Below are positions 1 to 10,305 of a stretch of DNA of 47,110 nucleotides, in pieces. The stretch's first letter is position 1; each line of letters starts with the position of its first letter. The DNA comes from Nocardioidaceae bacterium (GTDB taxonomy: Bacteria > Actinomycetota > Actinomycetes > Propionibacteriales > Nocardioidaceae): NCBI GenBank assembly GCA_025927955.1, contig JAICKK010000006.1, positions 1 to 47,110 of the forward strand. Direction: 5' to 3'. A program made the position numbers and the translations under genes. The notes under the pieces were generated by a model. The model made no database searches, was not told the DNA's origin, and was given only the letters and a program-made list of their open reading frames with translations.

Positions 1-993
<993 letters not shown>

Positions 994-1048
994 GGCTGCG
1001 GCGTCCGGCGACGCCGTCCTGCACCCCAGCTCGAGGAGCCAGCGTCCC

Positions 1049-1351
1049 ATGCCCGACATCAGCCGCGACGAGGTGGCGCACCTCGCCGACCTGGCGCGCA
1101 TCGACCTGTCCGAGGCGGAGATCGACCACCTCGCCCCCCAGCTCGCCGTGATCCTCGACTCGGTCGCCTCCATCCGGGAGGTCGCCGCCGACCACGTCCC
1201 ACCGACGTCGCACGCGCTGCCGCTGACCAACGTGTTCCGCGAGGACGTCGTGCGCCCGGGCCTGACGGTCGAGGAGGCGCTGTCCGGGGCGCCCGTCGAG
1301 CCCGAGCAGCAGCGCTTCAGCGTGCCGCGCATCCTGGGGGAGGAGGCGTGA
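1049..1351 (+). CDS. gatC: Glu-tRNA(Gln)/Asp-tRNA(Asn) amidotransferase subunit C
   Basis: GatC is the small subunit that clamps GatA to GatB in the amidotransferase converting Glu-tRNA(Gln) (and often Asp-tRNA(Asn)) to the amidated form. The 100-residue product has the family start ([21 protein letters not shown]), a helical N-terminal half, and a proline-containing tail ([21 protein letters not shown]) that wraps around the partners. Length is typical. The ATG at 1049 follows a GAGGAG about 10 nt upstream. The stop overlaps the gatA GTG by four bases (GTGA), so the three gat genes form one translationally coupled operon downstream of ligA. Confidence 0.97.
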   Translation: MPDISRDEVAHLADLARIDLSEAEIDHLAPQLAVILDSVASIREVAADHVPPTSHALPLTNVFREDVVRPGLTVEEALSGAPVEPEQQRFSVPRILGEEA

Positions 1352-2871
1352 GCGACCTGACCCGCCTGACCGCCGCCGAGATCGGCGCGCGGCTCGCCAG
1401 CGGCGCGGTGTCCTCCGTCGAGGTGACCCAGGCGCACCTGGACCGCATCGGCGAGGTCGACGGCGCCGTGCACGCGTTCCTGCACGTGGACGCCGAGGGT
1501 GCGCTGGCAGCCGCCCGGGCCGCCGACGAGCGGCGCGCGGCCGGCTCTCCCGCCTCCCCCCTGGACGGCGTGCCGGTCGCGGTCAAGGACGTCCTGGCCA
1601 CGAAGGGGCTGCCCACGACGTGCGGCTCGCGGATCCTCGAGGGCTGGGTGCCGCCGTACGACGCCACCGTCGTCGCCCGGCTGCGGGCCGCGGGCCTGCC
1701 CGTTCTCGGCAAGACGAACATGGACGAGTTCGCGATGGGCTCCTCGACCGAGCACTCCGCCTACGGCCCCACGCACAACCCGTGGGACCTCGACCGGATC
1801 CCGGGCGGCTCCGGCGGTGGGTCGGCGGCGGCCGTCGCGGCGTTCGAGGCGCCGCTGGCAGTGGGCACCGACACGGGCGGCTCCATCCGGCAGCCGGGCG
1901 CGGTCACCGGCACGGTCGGGGTCAAGCCGACCTACGGCGGGGTCTCCCGCTACGGGCTGGTGGCGCTGGCCAACAGCCTCGACCAGGCCGGCCCGGTCAC
2001 CCGCACCGTCCTGGACGCGGCCCTGCTGCACGAGGTCATCGGCGGCCACGACCCGGCGGACTCCACGTCGGTCGACGCTCCGGTGCCGTCGGTCGTCGAG
2101 GCCGCACGCCGAGGCGCCGACGGGGACGTCGCCGGCCTGCGGGTCGGCGTGGTCAGGGAGCTGACGGGTGAGGGCTACCAGGCCGGGGTGCAGCAGCGGT
2201 TCGACGAGGCCGTGGAGCTCCTCGTCGAGGCCGGCGCGGACGTCGTCGAGGTGTCCTGCCCGACGTTCGTGCACGCGCTGGCCACCTACTACCTGATCCT
2301 GCCGGCGGAGGCGTCCTCGAACCTCGCGAAGTTCGACGCGATGCGCTACGGCCTGCGCGTGCTCCCCGACGGGGTCGACGCACCCAGCGCCGAGGAGGTG
2401 ATGCGGGCCACCCGCGACAAGGGCTTCGGTGACGAGGTCAAGCGTCGCATCATCCTCGGCACCTACGCGCTGTCCAGCGGGTACTTCGACGCCTACTACG
2501 GGAAGGCGCAGAAGGTCCGCACCCTCATCGGTCGCGACTTCGCCGCCGCGTTCGAGCGGGCCGACGTGCTGGTCTCGCCCACCGCGCCGACCACGGCGTT
2601 CCGGCTCGGGGAGAAGCTCGACGACCCGGTCGCGATGTACCTCAACGACCTGGCCACGATCCCGGCGAACCTCGCCGGCGTGCCCGGCATCTCGGTGCCC
2701 AGCGGCCTGGCCGACGAGGACGGCCTGCCCGCCGGTGTGCAGGTGCTCGCGCCCGCCCTGGCCGACGACCGGGTGTACCGGGTGGGGGCCGCCCTGGAGA
2801 CGATGCTCACCAAGGCCTGGGGTGGGCCCTTGCTCGACCGGGCTCCGGACCTGACACGGGGGGACGCATGA
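1348..2871 (+). CDS. gatA: Glu-tRNA(Gln) amidotransferase subunit A
   Basis: GatA is the glutaminase subunit of GatCAB. It releases ammonia from glutamine and channels it to GatB. The 507-residue protein is a full-length amidase-signature enzyme. The Ser-cisSer-Lys triad is visible as K80 (VAVKDVL), S155 ([10 protein letters not shown]) and S179 ([12 protein letters not shown]), with the canonical 75- and 24-residue spacings. The GTG start at 1348 overlaps the gatC stop, and the gene ends in ATGA shared with gatB, indicating coupled translation. It can be told apart from the other amidase in this window (30136-31551) by its gat context and family motifs such as [12 protein letters not shown]. 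Confidence 0.98.
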   Translation: MSDLTRLTAAEIGARLASGAVSSVEVTQAHLDRIGEVDGAVHAFLHVDAEGALAAARAADERRAAGSPASPLDGVPVAVKDVLATKGLPTTCGSRILEGWVPPYDATVVARLRAAGLPVLGKTNMDEFAMGSSTEHSAYGPTHNPWDLDRIPGGSGGGSAAAVAAFEAPLAVGTDTGGSIRQPGAVTGTVGVKPTYGGVSRYGLVALANSLDQAGPVTRTVLDAALLHEVIGGHDPADSTSVDAPVPSVVEAARRGADGDVAGLRVGVVRELTGEGYQAGVQQRFDEAVELLVEAGADVVEVSCPTFVHALATYYLILPAEASSNLAKFDAMRYGLRVLPDGVDAPSAEEVMRATRDKGFGDEVKRRIILGTYALSSGYFDAYYGKAQKVRTLIGRDFAAAFERADVLVSPTAPTTAFRLGEKLDDPVAMYLNDLATIPANLAGVPGISVPSGLADEDGLPAGVQVLAPALADDRVYRVGAALETMLTKAWGGPLLDRAPDLTRGDA

Positions 2872-4379
2872 CCATGACCACCGAGAGGACGCTCTCGTTC
2901 ACCGAGGCGCTCGAGCGCTTCGACCCGACCCTGGGGCTCGAGGTGCACGTCGAGCTCAACACCGCGTCGAAGATGTTCTGCGGCTGCTCGACGGTCTTCG
3001 GCGCCGAGCCGAACACCCAGGTGTGCCCGGTCTGCCTCGGCCTGCCCGGGGCCATGCCGGTGCTCAACGCGAAGGCGGTCGAGTCCGCGGTCCGGATCGG
3101 GCTGGCCCTCAACTGCGACATCGCCTCGTGGTGCCGGTTCGCGCGCAAGAACTACTTCTACCCGGACATGCCGAAGAACTTCCAGACCTCGCAGTACGAC
3201 GAGCCGATCTGCTTTGACGGCTGGATGGACGTGACGGTGCCCGACGCGGAGGGGCAGAGCGTCCGCGTGGAGATCGAGCGCGCCCACATGGAGGAGGACA
3301 CCGGTAAGTCGCTGCACGTCGGCGGCGCGACGGGTCGCATCCACGGTGCCGACCACTCGCTGGTGGACTACAACCGCGCGGGGATCCCGCTCATCGAGAT
3401 CGTCACCCGGCCGGTGACCGGTACCCGGGAGAGCGCCCCGGTGGTGGCCCGGGCCTATGTCGCCCAGCTGCGCGACCTGCTGCTCGGCCTCGGGGTCTCC
3501 GACGTGCGCATGGAGCAGGGCTCGCTGCGCTGCGACGTGAACCTGTCGCTCTCGCCGGCGGGCTCGGGTCTGCTCGGGACGCGCACCGAGACCAAGAACG
3601 TCAACTCGCTGCGCTCGGTGGAGCGGGCGGTCCGCTACGAGATCGGCCGGCAGGCGGCGGTCCTCGACGGCGGCGGGTCCGTCGTACAGGAGACGCGGCA
3701 CTGGCACGAGGACACCGGGATCACCACGTCCGGGCGCGAGAAGTCCGACGCCGAGGACTACCGGTACTTCCCCGAGCCCGACCTCGTGCCGATCGCTCCC
3801 GACGCCGACTGGGTGGAGAGCCTGCGGGCCCGGCTGCCCGAGCCGCCGCGGGAGCGCCGGGCCCGGCTGCAGGAGGACTGGGGCTTCAGCGACCTGGAGA
3901 TGCGCGACACGGTGGGGGCCGGGGCGCTCGAGCTGGTCGAGGGCACGATCGCCGCCGGTGCCGCCCCGTCGGCGGCCCGCAAGTGGTGGCTCTCGGAGCT
4001 GGCCCGCCGGGCCAACGAGCAGGGTCTGGAGCTCGGCGACCTGCCGGTGACGCCGGCCGACGTCGCCCGCGTCCAGGCGCTGGTCGACGAGGGCAGGGTC
4101 AACGACAAGCTGGCCCGGCAGGTGCTCGACGGCGTGCTCGCGGGGGAGGGCACCCCCGACGAGGTCGTGGAGCGGCGCGGGCTCGCCGTGGTCTCCGACG
4201 AGGGGGCGCTGTCCGAGGCGGTCGACCGGGCCATCGCGGCCAACCCCGACGTCGCGGACAAGATCCGCGAGGGGAAGGTCGCCGCCGCGGGCGCACTGAT
4301 CGGCGCGGTGATGAAGCAGATGCGTGGTCAGGCCGACGCGGGACGGGTGCGTGAGCTGGTCCTCGAGAAGCTGACCTGA
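2868..4379 (+). CDS. gatB: Glu-tRNA(Gln)/Asp-tRNA(Asn) amidotransferase subunit B
   Basis: GatB is the kinase/transamidase subunit: it phosphorylates the misacylated Glu on tRNA(Gln) and transfers ammonia to it. The 503-residue product shows the N-terminal cradle ([17 protein letters not shown]), cysteines in CGCS and CPVC typical of zinc-binding GatB, the signature [11 protein letters not shown], and a C-terminal YqeY-like tail that contacts tRNA ([22 protein letters not shown]). Start ATG at 2868 overlaps the gatA stop. With gltX and tRNA-Gln downstream in this window, it completes the indirect route to Gln-tRNA. The stop codon lies inside a stem with the convergent DUF1501 gene. Confidence 0.98.
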   Translation: MTMTTERTLSFTEALERFDPTLGLEVHVELNTASKMFCGCSTVFGAEPNTQVCPVCLGLPGAMPVLNAKAVESAVRIGLALNCDIASWCRFARKNYFYPDMPKNFQTSQYDEPICFDGWMDVTVPDAEGQSVRVEIERAHMEEDTGKSLHVGGATGRIHGADHSLVDYNRAGIPLIEIVTRPVTGTRESAPVVARAYVAQLRDLLLGLGVSDVRMEQGSLRCDVNLSLSPAGSGLLGTRTETKNVNSLRSVERAVRYEIGRQAAVLDGGGSVVQETRHWHEDTGITTSGREKSDAEDYRYFPEPDLVPIAPDADWVESLRARLPEPPRERRARLQEDWGFSDLEMRDTVGAGALELVEGTIAAGAAPSAARKWWLSELARRANEQGLELGDLPVTPADVARVQALVDEGRVNDKLARQVLDGVLAGEGTPDEVVERRGLAVVSDEGALSEAVDRAIAANPDVADKIREGKVAAAGALIGAVMKQMRGQADAGRVRELVLEKLT

Positions 4380-4408
4380 CCGTCCCGCTCCTCCCGGGCA
4401 TGGTCAGG
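4375..4408. terminator. Hairpin between convergent gatB and DUF1501 gene
   Basis: CCTGACC (4375-4381) and GGTCAGG (4402-4408) form a perfect 7-bp stem around a 20-nt loop. Each arm contains the stop codon of one of the two convergent genes. There is no T-run, so it is at best a weak, bidirectional, non-classical terminator. Confidence 0.35.
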
Positions 4409-5723
4409 CCATGAGTCCGAGCGGTCTGCAGGTGAAGGCGGGGAAGACCTTGGACAGGGTGCGGTCGGGGAAGCGGCTGGCGAGGATCTCACCAAACACG
4501 TTGCGGTAGTCGGTGGTGACGGCGAGGTCGTCGTCGGGTCCGGTGCCGAGTCCTGGCCAGGTCCCGTAGTAGCGGCCGCCCTTGACGCCGGCGCCGGCGA
4601 GGAGCATGACGTTGCCCCAGCCGTGGTCGAGGCCGCGGTTGCCGTTCTCGTGGGTGCGCCGGCCGAACTCGCTGATGGTGACCAGGGTGACCCGCTCGCG
4701 CAGCGGCCCGAGGTCGCGCAGGAAGGCGTCCAGGGCGCCGGCCAGGCCGGCGGTCATGGACTGCATCCGGCCGTATCCCAGGGTGCCGTAGTCGGCGTGC
4801 ATGTCCCAGGAGCCGTAGTCGATGGCGACGACGTCGGTGCCGAGGTCGGCCTTGATGAGGCGGGCGGTGTCCTTCAGCGCGTCGGAGAGGTCGGTGGCGG
4901 GCCAGGCGCGGGGGTAGGTGACGGTGGGGGTGTAGGTACGGCGGGCGACCGGGGCCAGGGTGTCGACGACCGTGAGGGCGGAGCGGTAGGCGCTGCGCAG
5001 GGCGGGGGTGCCAGAGCCGGCTGTGCCGGCCCAGACCTGGTCCAGCGAGCGGCGCCGACGGGCGGCCCAGGCGGGGTCGGTGCCGGTGTCGGCGCCGACG
5101 AGGGTGATCTGGTCGAGGTCGCCGGCGGCGAGGACGGGGGCGGGTCCGTAGAGCTCGGTGGGCACGATGGAGCTGCCGAGCTGGACGGCCTGCTGCGGGG
5201 CGTCGGAGGCGCCGGTGCCGGTGGGGAGGCCGATCATGCGGTTGACCCAGCCGCGGCGGGTGCTGCTGGTGGGGTCGGCGTCCTCGATCTCCTCCATGGC
5301 CGAGAAGTGGGAGCGGTTGGGGACGGGGAGGCCGACGGCGTGGACGGCGGCCAGCGAGCCTTGGTCCCACAGCCACTGCAGGGGCGCCAGCTGCGGGTGC
5401 AGCCCGAACATGGCGTCGGCGGCGAGCAGGGACCCGGCGGGCACGGCGAGGGTGGGGCGGGCGGCGTAGGAGCCGGGGTCGCCGTGGGGGACGACCAGGC
5501 CGAGGCCGTCGATGCCGCCGCGCAGGGACAGCACGACCAGGACGTTGCCGGAGCCTGCCCCCGCGGTCGAGGTGGCGCCGAACGCGGAGGAGACGACCGC
5601 GTCGCCGAACATGCTGGTCGCGACCGCGGCGCCGGTGGTGGCCGCCAGCGCGGCCAGGAAGCGGCGCCGGGACAGGCGGCTGGCGGTCTCGAACTCGCCG
5701 CAGCAGGGCGACTGGGCTCTCAT
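4404..5723 (-). CDS. DUF1501 family protein with Tat signal
   Basis: The 439-residue product belongs to the DUF1501 family, which resembles the alkaline phosphatase/sulfatase superfamily; the substrate is unknown. The N-terminus carries a twin-arginine signal (SRRRFLAALAAT, near residue 16, then a hydrophobic stretch ending around ASSAFGA-type residues), so export of a folded protein is likely. Family landmarks are LSLRGGIDGLGLVVPHGDP near the start of the mature part and TISEFGRRTHENGNRGLDHGWGNVMLLAG near the end. The ATG at 5723 was chosen because it places the Tat motif at the N-terminus and lies 14 nt after the DUF1800 stop with GAGG upstream. It forms a two-gene unit with the DUF1800 gene, the usual pairing. 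Confidence 0.9.
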   Translation of the reverse strand: MRAQSPCCGEFETASRLSRRRFLAALAATTGAAVATSMFGDAVVSSAFGATSTAGAGSGNVLVVLSLRGGIDGLGLVVPHGDPGSYAARPTLAVPAGSLLAADAMFGLHPQLAPLQWLWDQGSLAAVHAVGLPVPNRSHFSAMEEIEDADPTSSTRRGWVNRMIGLPTGTGASDAPQQAVQLGSSIVPTELYGPAPVLAAGDLDQITLVGADTGTDPAWAARRRRSLDQVWAGTAGSGTPALRSAYRSALTVVDTLAPVARRTYTPTVTYPRAWPATDLSDALKDTARLIKADLGTDVVAIDYGSWDMHADYGTLGYGRMQSMTAGLAGALDAFLRDLGPLRERVTLVTISEFGRRTHENGNRGLDHGWGNVMLLAGAGVKGGRYYGTWPGLGTGPDDDLAVTTDYRNVFGEILASRFPDRTLSKVFPAFTCRPLGLMA

Positions 5724-5737
5724 CGGTGGGTGGCCTC

Positions 5738-7216
5738 TCAGCGTCGCATGTGGTCGGGGGAGTCGAGCAGGGTGCCGACCAGGTGCACGAACAGCCAGCC
5801 GGCGAGCTGGTGGTCCTTGGTGACCACGGTGGCCGGCGGGTACCCGGTGGCGGTCACCACGGCGCGCAGCAGCCGCGCGTCCGACGGCTTGCCGAGGAGC
5901 ACCCGGCACAGGTGGTCGACCCACTGGTCGAGCCGGACCCGCGGCCGGGGCAGCCAGGCGGCGCCACTCCTGCGGTAGGTGACGTCCTTGGTGGGCCACC
6001 AGCCGGCGGTCAGGTTCCAGTGCATCCGGAACGAGGACAGCATCCGGGTGGGCGAGGACCACGCGGCGTCGCCGAGAGGCGACCCGGCCGGGTTGGGCCA
6101 CTGGTAGAGCAGGGTCGTCTGCGGCACCCAGACGCATGCCCGCGCGAACGACTGGTCGCTGCGGGGACGGTGGACGGCGACCTGCAGGGCGCGGCAGGTG
6201 GCGACGAGGTCCTCGACGGGGTTGCGGACCAGCAGGCTGTGCGAGGCGTCGAAGTCGGGGTGGGCGACCAGGGCCCGCAGCGTCGCGGCGATGTCGGTGC
6301 CGGAGTCGAGGAACGCCTTCGCGACCGCGTTCACCAGGGACGCCGAGGGCCGGTCGGCGACCAGATGGCGGCACAGCCTGGTGGCGATGGTGCGGGCGGT
6401 GGCGGGATGGTGGGCCAGGTAGCGCAGGTAGTCCACGGCGAGCTGCCGACCGTCGGGCGATGCGTTGGGGTCGGTGAAGCCGAGCACCTGCACCGCTCCG
6501 GTGGTGTGCCGGCCCGGGTCGTAGTAGCCGTCCCAGGACGCGAAGGCGTCGACGGTGTAGCCGGAGAGGATCCTCGCGGAGTCCTTGACCATCGCCTCGG
6601 TGTAGCCCGCGACGCGGCCCACGGCGTGCAGCTCGAGCAGCTCGCGGCCCTGGTTCTCGTTGGGAGCGCCGCGCACGGACTTGACGTTGTCGAGGTAGAG
6701 CAGCATCGCCGGGTGCAGCTCGCAGGCGACCAGCAGGTCGGAGAACCGGCCCAGCGCGTGCGCGCGGATGGTGGCGTCGTACGACGCGCGGTGCACCCAC
6801 GCGGTGTCGTGGTTGGCGTTCACGTGCAGGTGGTCCGACCAGAAGCCCACCATGTTCTCGAGCACCTGACGCGTGGAGTAGACCCGCTTGAGCATCGACC
6901 AGCTCGCGAGGTCGGCGGCGTACTGCCACCCGCCCTTGGTGCCGGCGACGTTGGCGGCCCACTTCGCCGACGGGGGGTCGTCCCGGTCGGGGAACCACCC
7001 GCCCAGTGCCTTCGCCGTCGACGACTCCGCGACCGCCGACGGCTCGTCCAGCTGCCGCGCCAGCCAGCGGGTGCGACCGCCGTCGCCCAGCAGCTGCCGG
7101 AACGCGCCGCGCGAGAAGCCGCAGCCGAGCCGGTTCAGGACATGGCGCTGCCCGAGGCTCGGGACGCCGGTCGCGGGGTACGGCCGGGACCGGTACCGGC
7201 TCGCCGCGGTGCTCAT
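5738..7216 (-). CDS. DUF1800 family protein
   Basis: A 492-residue DUF1800 protein, a widespread family of unknown activity almost always encoded next to DUF1501. Visible landmarks are RHVLNRLGCGFSRGAFRQLL near the N-terminus, ENMVGFWSDHLHVNANH, and PNENQGRELLELHAVGRVAGYTEAMVKDSARIL, which matches the family core. No signal peptide is evident, unlike its partner, so it may be exported with DUF1501 or stay inside. The ATG at 7216 was preferred over upstream in-frame codons because family similarity begins just after it and a GATGCT hexamer sits 6 nt upstream on the minus strand (7223-7228), suggesting leaderless transcription. The 215 nt between this gene and the next hold the two divergent promoters and nothing else I can see. 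Confidence 0.88.
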   Translation of the reverse strand: MSTAASRYRSRPYPATGVPSLGQRHVLNRLGCGFSRGAFRQLLGDGGRTRWLARQLDEPSAVAESSTAKALGGWFPDRDDPPSAKWAANVAGTKGGWQYAADLASWSMLKRVYSTRQVLENMVGFWSDHLHVNANHDTAWVHRASYDATIRAHALGRFSDLLVACELHPAMLLYLDNVKSVRGAPNENQGRELLELHAVGRVAGYTEAMVKDSARILSGYTVDAFASWDGYYDPGRHTTGAVQVLGFTDPNASPDGRQLAVDYLRYLAHHPATARTIATRLCRHLVADRPSASLVNAVAKAFLDSGTDIAATLRALVAHPDFDASHSLLVRNPVEDLVATCRALQVAVHRPRSDQSFARACVWVPQTTLLYQWPNPAGSPLGDAAWSSPTRMLSSFRMHWNLTAGWWPTKDVTYRRSGAAWLPRPRVRLDQWVDHLCRVLLGKPSDARLLRAVVTATGYPPATVVTKDHQLAGWLFVHLVGTLLDSPDHMRR

Positions 7217-7431
7217 GACCAGAGCATCGGACGGACGGGCGGCCCACCTGAGCAATCCGGACAAGTGCCTACGAACCCGTAGAGCAGCGCCCACCGGCCA
7301 CGGCCGCCGGCCGGGCCGCGCGAGGCGACGAGCGGCCGGCTCCCCCGACCCGCGTCCGCGCCGACCGATGACTTTCTGTCCCCGCCCCGGTCTACAGTCC
7401 CGCACACGTCGAGGCGAGAGGCTGGGCAGAG

Positions 7432-8550
7432 ATGACACGCACGGTGGTGATGGTCGGGACGCGCAAGGGTCTCTGGGTGGCCGAGGGTGACCGCCCGGGG
7501 GGAGGCTGGAGCGTGCGCGGGCCGGACGAGCTGCGCAGCGAGGTCCACGCGGTCGCGATCGACACCAGGCCGGTGGCCGCCGGCGCGCCGCCCCGGCTGC
7601 TGATGGCCAGCCGGCACTGGCACTGGGGCCCGCAGGTCCTGCACTCCGACGACCTGGGCCGGACCTGGGAGCACGGCCCGGACGGGGCCATCGCGTTCCC
7701 CGAGGACACCGGGCGCACGCTCGAGGCGGTCTGGTCGATCGCGCCGTCGCCCGCGGAGCCGGAGGTCGTCTGGGCCGGCACGGAGCCGTCGGCGCTGTTC
7801 CGCTCGACCGACGGCGGCCGGTCCTTCGAGATGGTCCGCTCCCTGTGGGACCACCCGCACCGGCCGCAGTGGGGCGCGGGCTTCGGCGGTCAGGCGATCC
7901 ACACGCTGCTCCCCCACCCGAGCGACCCCGAACGGGTCACGGTCGCGATGTCGACCGGAGGCGTCTACCGGACCTTCGACGGCGGCGAGACGTGGGCGCC
8001 GGCCAACAAGGGGCTGCGGGCGATCTTCCTGCCCGAGGGGTCGCAGTTCCCGGAGTTCGGGCAGTGCGTGCACAAGGTGACCCGCGAGAGCGCCGACCCG
8101 GACCGGATGTACCTGCAGAACCACGGCGGCGTCTACCGCAGCGACGACGGCGGCGACAGCTGGACCTCGATCGCCGACGGGCTGCCCAGCGACTTCGGGT
8201 TCCCGGTGGTCGCCCACCCGCGCACCAGCGGGACCGTGTGGCTGTTCCCCCTCGAGGGCGCCGACGGCCGGTTCCCGATCGACGGGACCTGCAGCGTGTG
8301 GCGCTCCCGCGACGCCGGCGAGAGCTGGGAGGAGCTGCACGCCGGGCTGCCCGACGGCTTCTTCTCCGGCGTGATGCGGGACGCGATGTGCGTCGACGAC
8401 GGCGACCCGGCCGGTGTGTACTTCGGCAGCCGGGACGGCACCGTCTTCGCCAGCGACGACGAGGGCGACACGTGGACCCCGCTGGTCGAGCACCTGCCCG
8501 ACGTGCTCTGCGTCCGCGCGGCCACGGTGCCCGACCAGGAGGCGGGGTGA
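7432..8550 (+). CDS. Asp-box (BNR) beta-propeller protein, sialidase-like fold
   Basis: The 372-residue product is a beta-propeller of the sialidase/VPS10 type. Six Asp-box motifs are visible (SDDLGRTWE, STDGGRSFE, TFDGGETWA, SDDGGDSWT, SRDAGESWE, SDDEGDTWT), spread along the whole length. There is no signal peptide, so it is probably cytoplasmic. The Asp-box marks the fold, not an activity; I cannot identify the arginine triad of a true sialidase, and similar actinobacterial proteins are annotated only as exo-alpha-sialidase or glycosyl hydrolase by fold. GAGAGG lies about 9 nt before the ATG. A TACAGT hexamer at 7393-7398 is a candidate -10. It ends 44 nt before ilvD, which seems to have its own promoter. 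Confidence 0.85.
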   Translation: MTRTVVMVGTRKGLWVAEGDRPGGGWSVRGPDELRSEVHAVAIDTRPVAAGAPPRLLMASRHWHWGPQVLHSDDLGRTWEHGPDGAIAFPEDTGRTLEAVWSIAPSPAEPEVVWAGTEPSALFRSTDGGRSFEMVRSLWDHPHRPQWGAGFGGQAIHTLLPHPSDPERVTVAMSTGGVYRTFDGGETWAPANKGLRAIFLPEGSQFPEFGQCVHKVTRESADPDRMYLQNHGGVYRSDDGGDSWTSIADGLPSDFGFPVVAHPRTSGTVWLFPLEGADGRFPIDGTCSVWRSRDAGESWEELHAGLPDGFFSGVMRDAMCVDDGDPAGVYFGSRDGTVFASDDEGDTWTPLVEHLPDVLCVRAATVPDQEAG

Positions 8551-8582
8551 GACACGCCCGCGCCCGTCGTACTCCTCCGGCG

Positions 8583-8588
8583 TAGCAT
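8583..8588 (+). promoter_or_regulatory. Candidate -10 for leaderless ilvD
   Basis: TAGCAT lies exactly 6 nt before the ilvD ATG and no Shine-Dalgarno sequence is present, the arrangement of an actinobacterial leaderless promoter. No clear -35 is seen. Confidence 0.5.
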
Positions 8589-8594
8589 CCCGCC

Positions 8595-10286
8595 ATGCCC
8601 GACGCACCCTCGCAGCCCGACATCAAGCCGCGCTCCCGCGACGTCACCGACGGCCTGGAGAAGGCGGCCGCCCGCGGCATGCTGCGGGCGGTCGGCATGG
8701 GTGACGAGGACTTCGCCAAGCCGCAGATCGGGGTGGCCTCGTCCTGGAACGAGATCACCCCGTGCAACCTGTCCCTGGACCGGCTCGCCAAGGCCGTGAA
8801 GAACGGCGTGCACGCGGCCGGGGGGTACCCGCTGGAGTTCGGCACGATCTCCGTCTCCGACGGCATCTCGATGGGCCACGAGGGCATGCACTTCTCGCTG
8901 GTCTCCCGCGAGGTGATCGCGGACAGCGTCGAGACCGTCATGATGGCCGAGCGCCTGGACGGCTCGGTGCTCCTCGCCGGCTGCGACAAGTCGCTGCCCG
9001 GCATGCTGATGGCCGCCGCGCGGCTCGACCTCGCGTCGGTCTTCCTCTACGCCGGGTCGATCATGCCGGGGCAGGTCGACGGGCGGGACGTGACGATCAT
9101 CGACGCGTTCGAGGCCGTGGGCGCCTGCCTGGCGGGGCGGATCAGCCGCGAGGAGGTCGACCGCATCGAGCGCGCCATCTGTCCGGGGGAGGGCGCCTGC
9201 GGCGGGATGTACACCGCCAACACGATGGCGGCCGTGGGGGAGGCGCTGGGCATGTCGCTGCCCGGCTCGGCGGCGCCACCCGCCGTGGACCGTCGGCGCG
9301 ACGGGTTCGCCCACCGGTCGGGCCAGGCGGTGGTGGAGATGCTGCGCCAGGGCATCACCGCGCGCCAGGTCATGACCCGGGAGGCGTTCGAGAACGCGAT
9401 CGCGGTGGTCATGGCGCTGGGCGGCTCCACCAACGCCGTGCTGCACCTGCTCGCCATCGCCCGCGAGGCCGATGTCGACCTCACGCTCGACGACTTCACC
9501 CGCGTCGGCGACCGGGTCCCGCACCTCGGCGACCTCAAGCCCTTCGGCCGCTACGTGATGAACGACGTGGACAAGATCGGCGGCATCCCCGTCGTGATGA
9601 AGGCGCTGCTCGACGCAGGCCTGCTGCACGGGGACTGCCTGACGGTCACCGGCCGGACGATGGCCGAGAACCTCGCCGACATCGCGCCCCCCGACGTGGA
9701 CGGCACGATCATCCGCGAGCTGTCCAGGCCCATCCACGCGACCGGCGGCATCACGATCCTCAAGGGGTCGCTGGCCCCGGAGGGTGCGGTGGTCAAGTCC
9801 GCCGGCTTCGACGAGTCGGTGTTCGAGGGCACCGCCCGGGTGTTCGACGGCGAGCGGGCCGCCATGGACGCGCTCGAGGCCGGCAGGGTCGTCGCCGGGG
9901 ACGTCGTGGTGATCCGCTACGAGGGACCCAAGGGCGGTCCGGGGATGCGCGAGATGCTCGCGATCACCGGCGCGATCAAGGGCGCCGGCCTCGGCAAGGA
10001 CGTGCTGCTGATGACCGACGGCCGCTTCTCCGGGGGTACGACGGGCCTCTGCGTGGGTCACGTCGCGCCGGAGGCGGTCGACGGCGGCCCGATCGCGTTC
10101 CTGCGCGACGGTGACCGGATCCGGCTCGACGTCGCCAACAAGCGTCTCGACGTCGACGTGGACGCCGACGAGCTCGAGGCCCGGCAGGAGGGCTGGATCC
10201 CGCGGCAGCCGAAGTACACCCGCGGCGTGCTGGGCAAGTACGCCAAGGTGGTGCAGTCGGCCGCTCACGGCGCCGTCTGCGGCTGA
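8595..10286 (+). CDS. ilvD: Dihydroxy-acid dehydratase
   Basis: IlvD dehydrates 2,3-dihydroxy-isovalerate and -methylvalerate to the 2-oxo acids, the third common step of valine and isoleucine synthesis, using an Fe-S cluster. The 563-residue protein is full length. The three cluster cysteines are in [19 protein letters not shown] and [14 protein letters not shown]. The C-terminal half contains [19 protein letters not shown], the substrate-binding signature. The ATG at 8595 lies 6 nt after TAGCAT with no ribosome binding site, so leaderless translation is likely. It is separated from ilvBNC by a minus-strand gene and a transporter relic, and no leader peptide is visible before it, unlike ilvB and cimA. 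Confidence 0.98.
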   Translation: MPDAPSQPDIKPRSRDVTDGLEKAAARGMLRAVGMGDEDFAKPQIGVASSWNEITPCNLSLDRLAKAVKNGVHAAGGYPLEFGTISVSDGISMGHEGMHFSLVSREVIADSVETVMMAERLDGSVLLAGCDKSLPGMLMAAARLDLASVFLYAGSIMPGQVDGRDVTIIDAFEAVGACLAGRISREEVDRIERAICPGEGACGGMYTANTMAAVGEALGMSLPGSAAPPAVDRRRDGFAHRSGQAVVEMLRQGITARQVMTREAFENAIAVVMALGGSTNAVLHLLAIAREADVDLTLDDFTRVGDRVPHLGDLKPFGRYVMNDVDKIGGIPVVMKALLDAGLLHGDCLTVTGRTMAENLADIAPPDVDGTIIRELSRPIHATGGITILKGSLAPEGAVVKSAGFDESVFEGTARVFDGERAAMDALEAGRVVAGDVVVIRYEGPKGGPGMREMLAITGAIKGAGLGKDVLLMTDGRFSGGTTGLCVGHVAPEAVDGGPIAFLRDGDRIRLDVANKRLDVDVDADELEARQEGWIPRQPKYTRGVLGKYAKVVQSAAHGAVCG

Positions 10287-10305
10287 GCCCGCTGACGCCG
10301 CGGCA

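Noticed and set aside
7432-8550. True sialidase
   Set aside because: Asp-boxes show the fold only; the arginine triad and a signal peptide are not seen.
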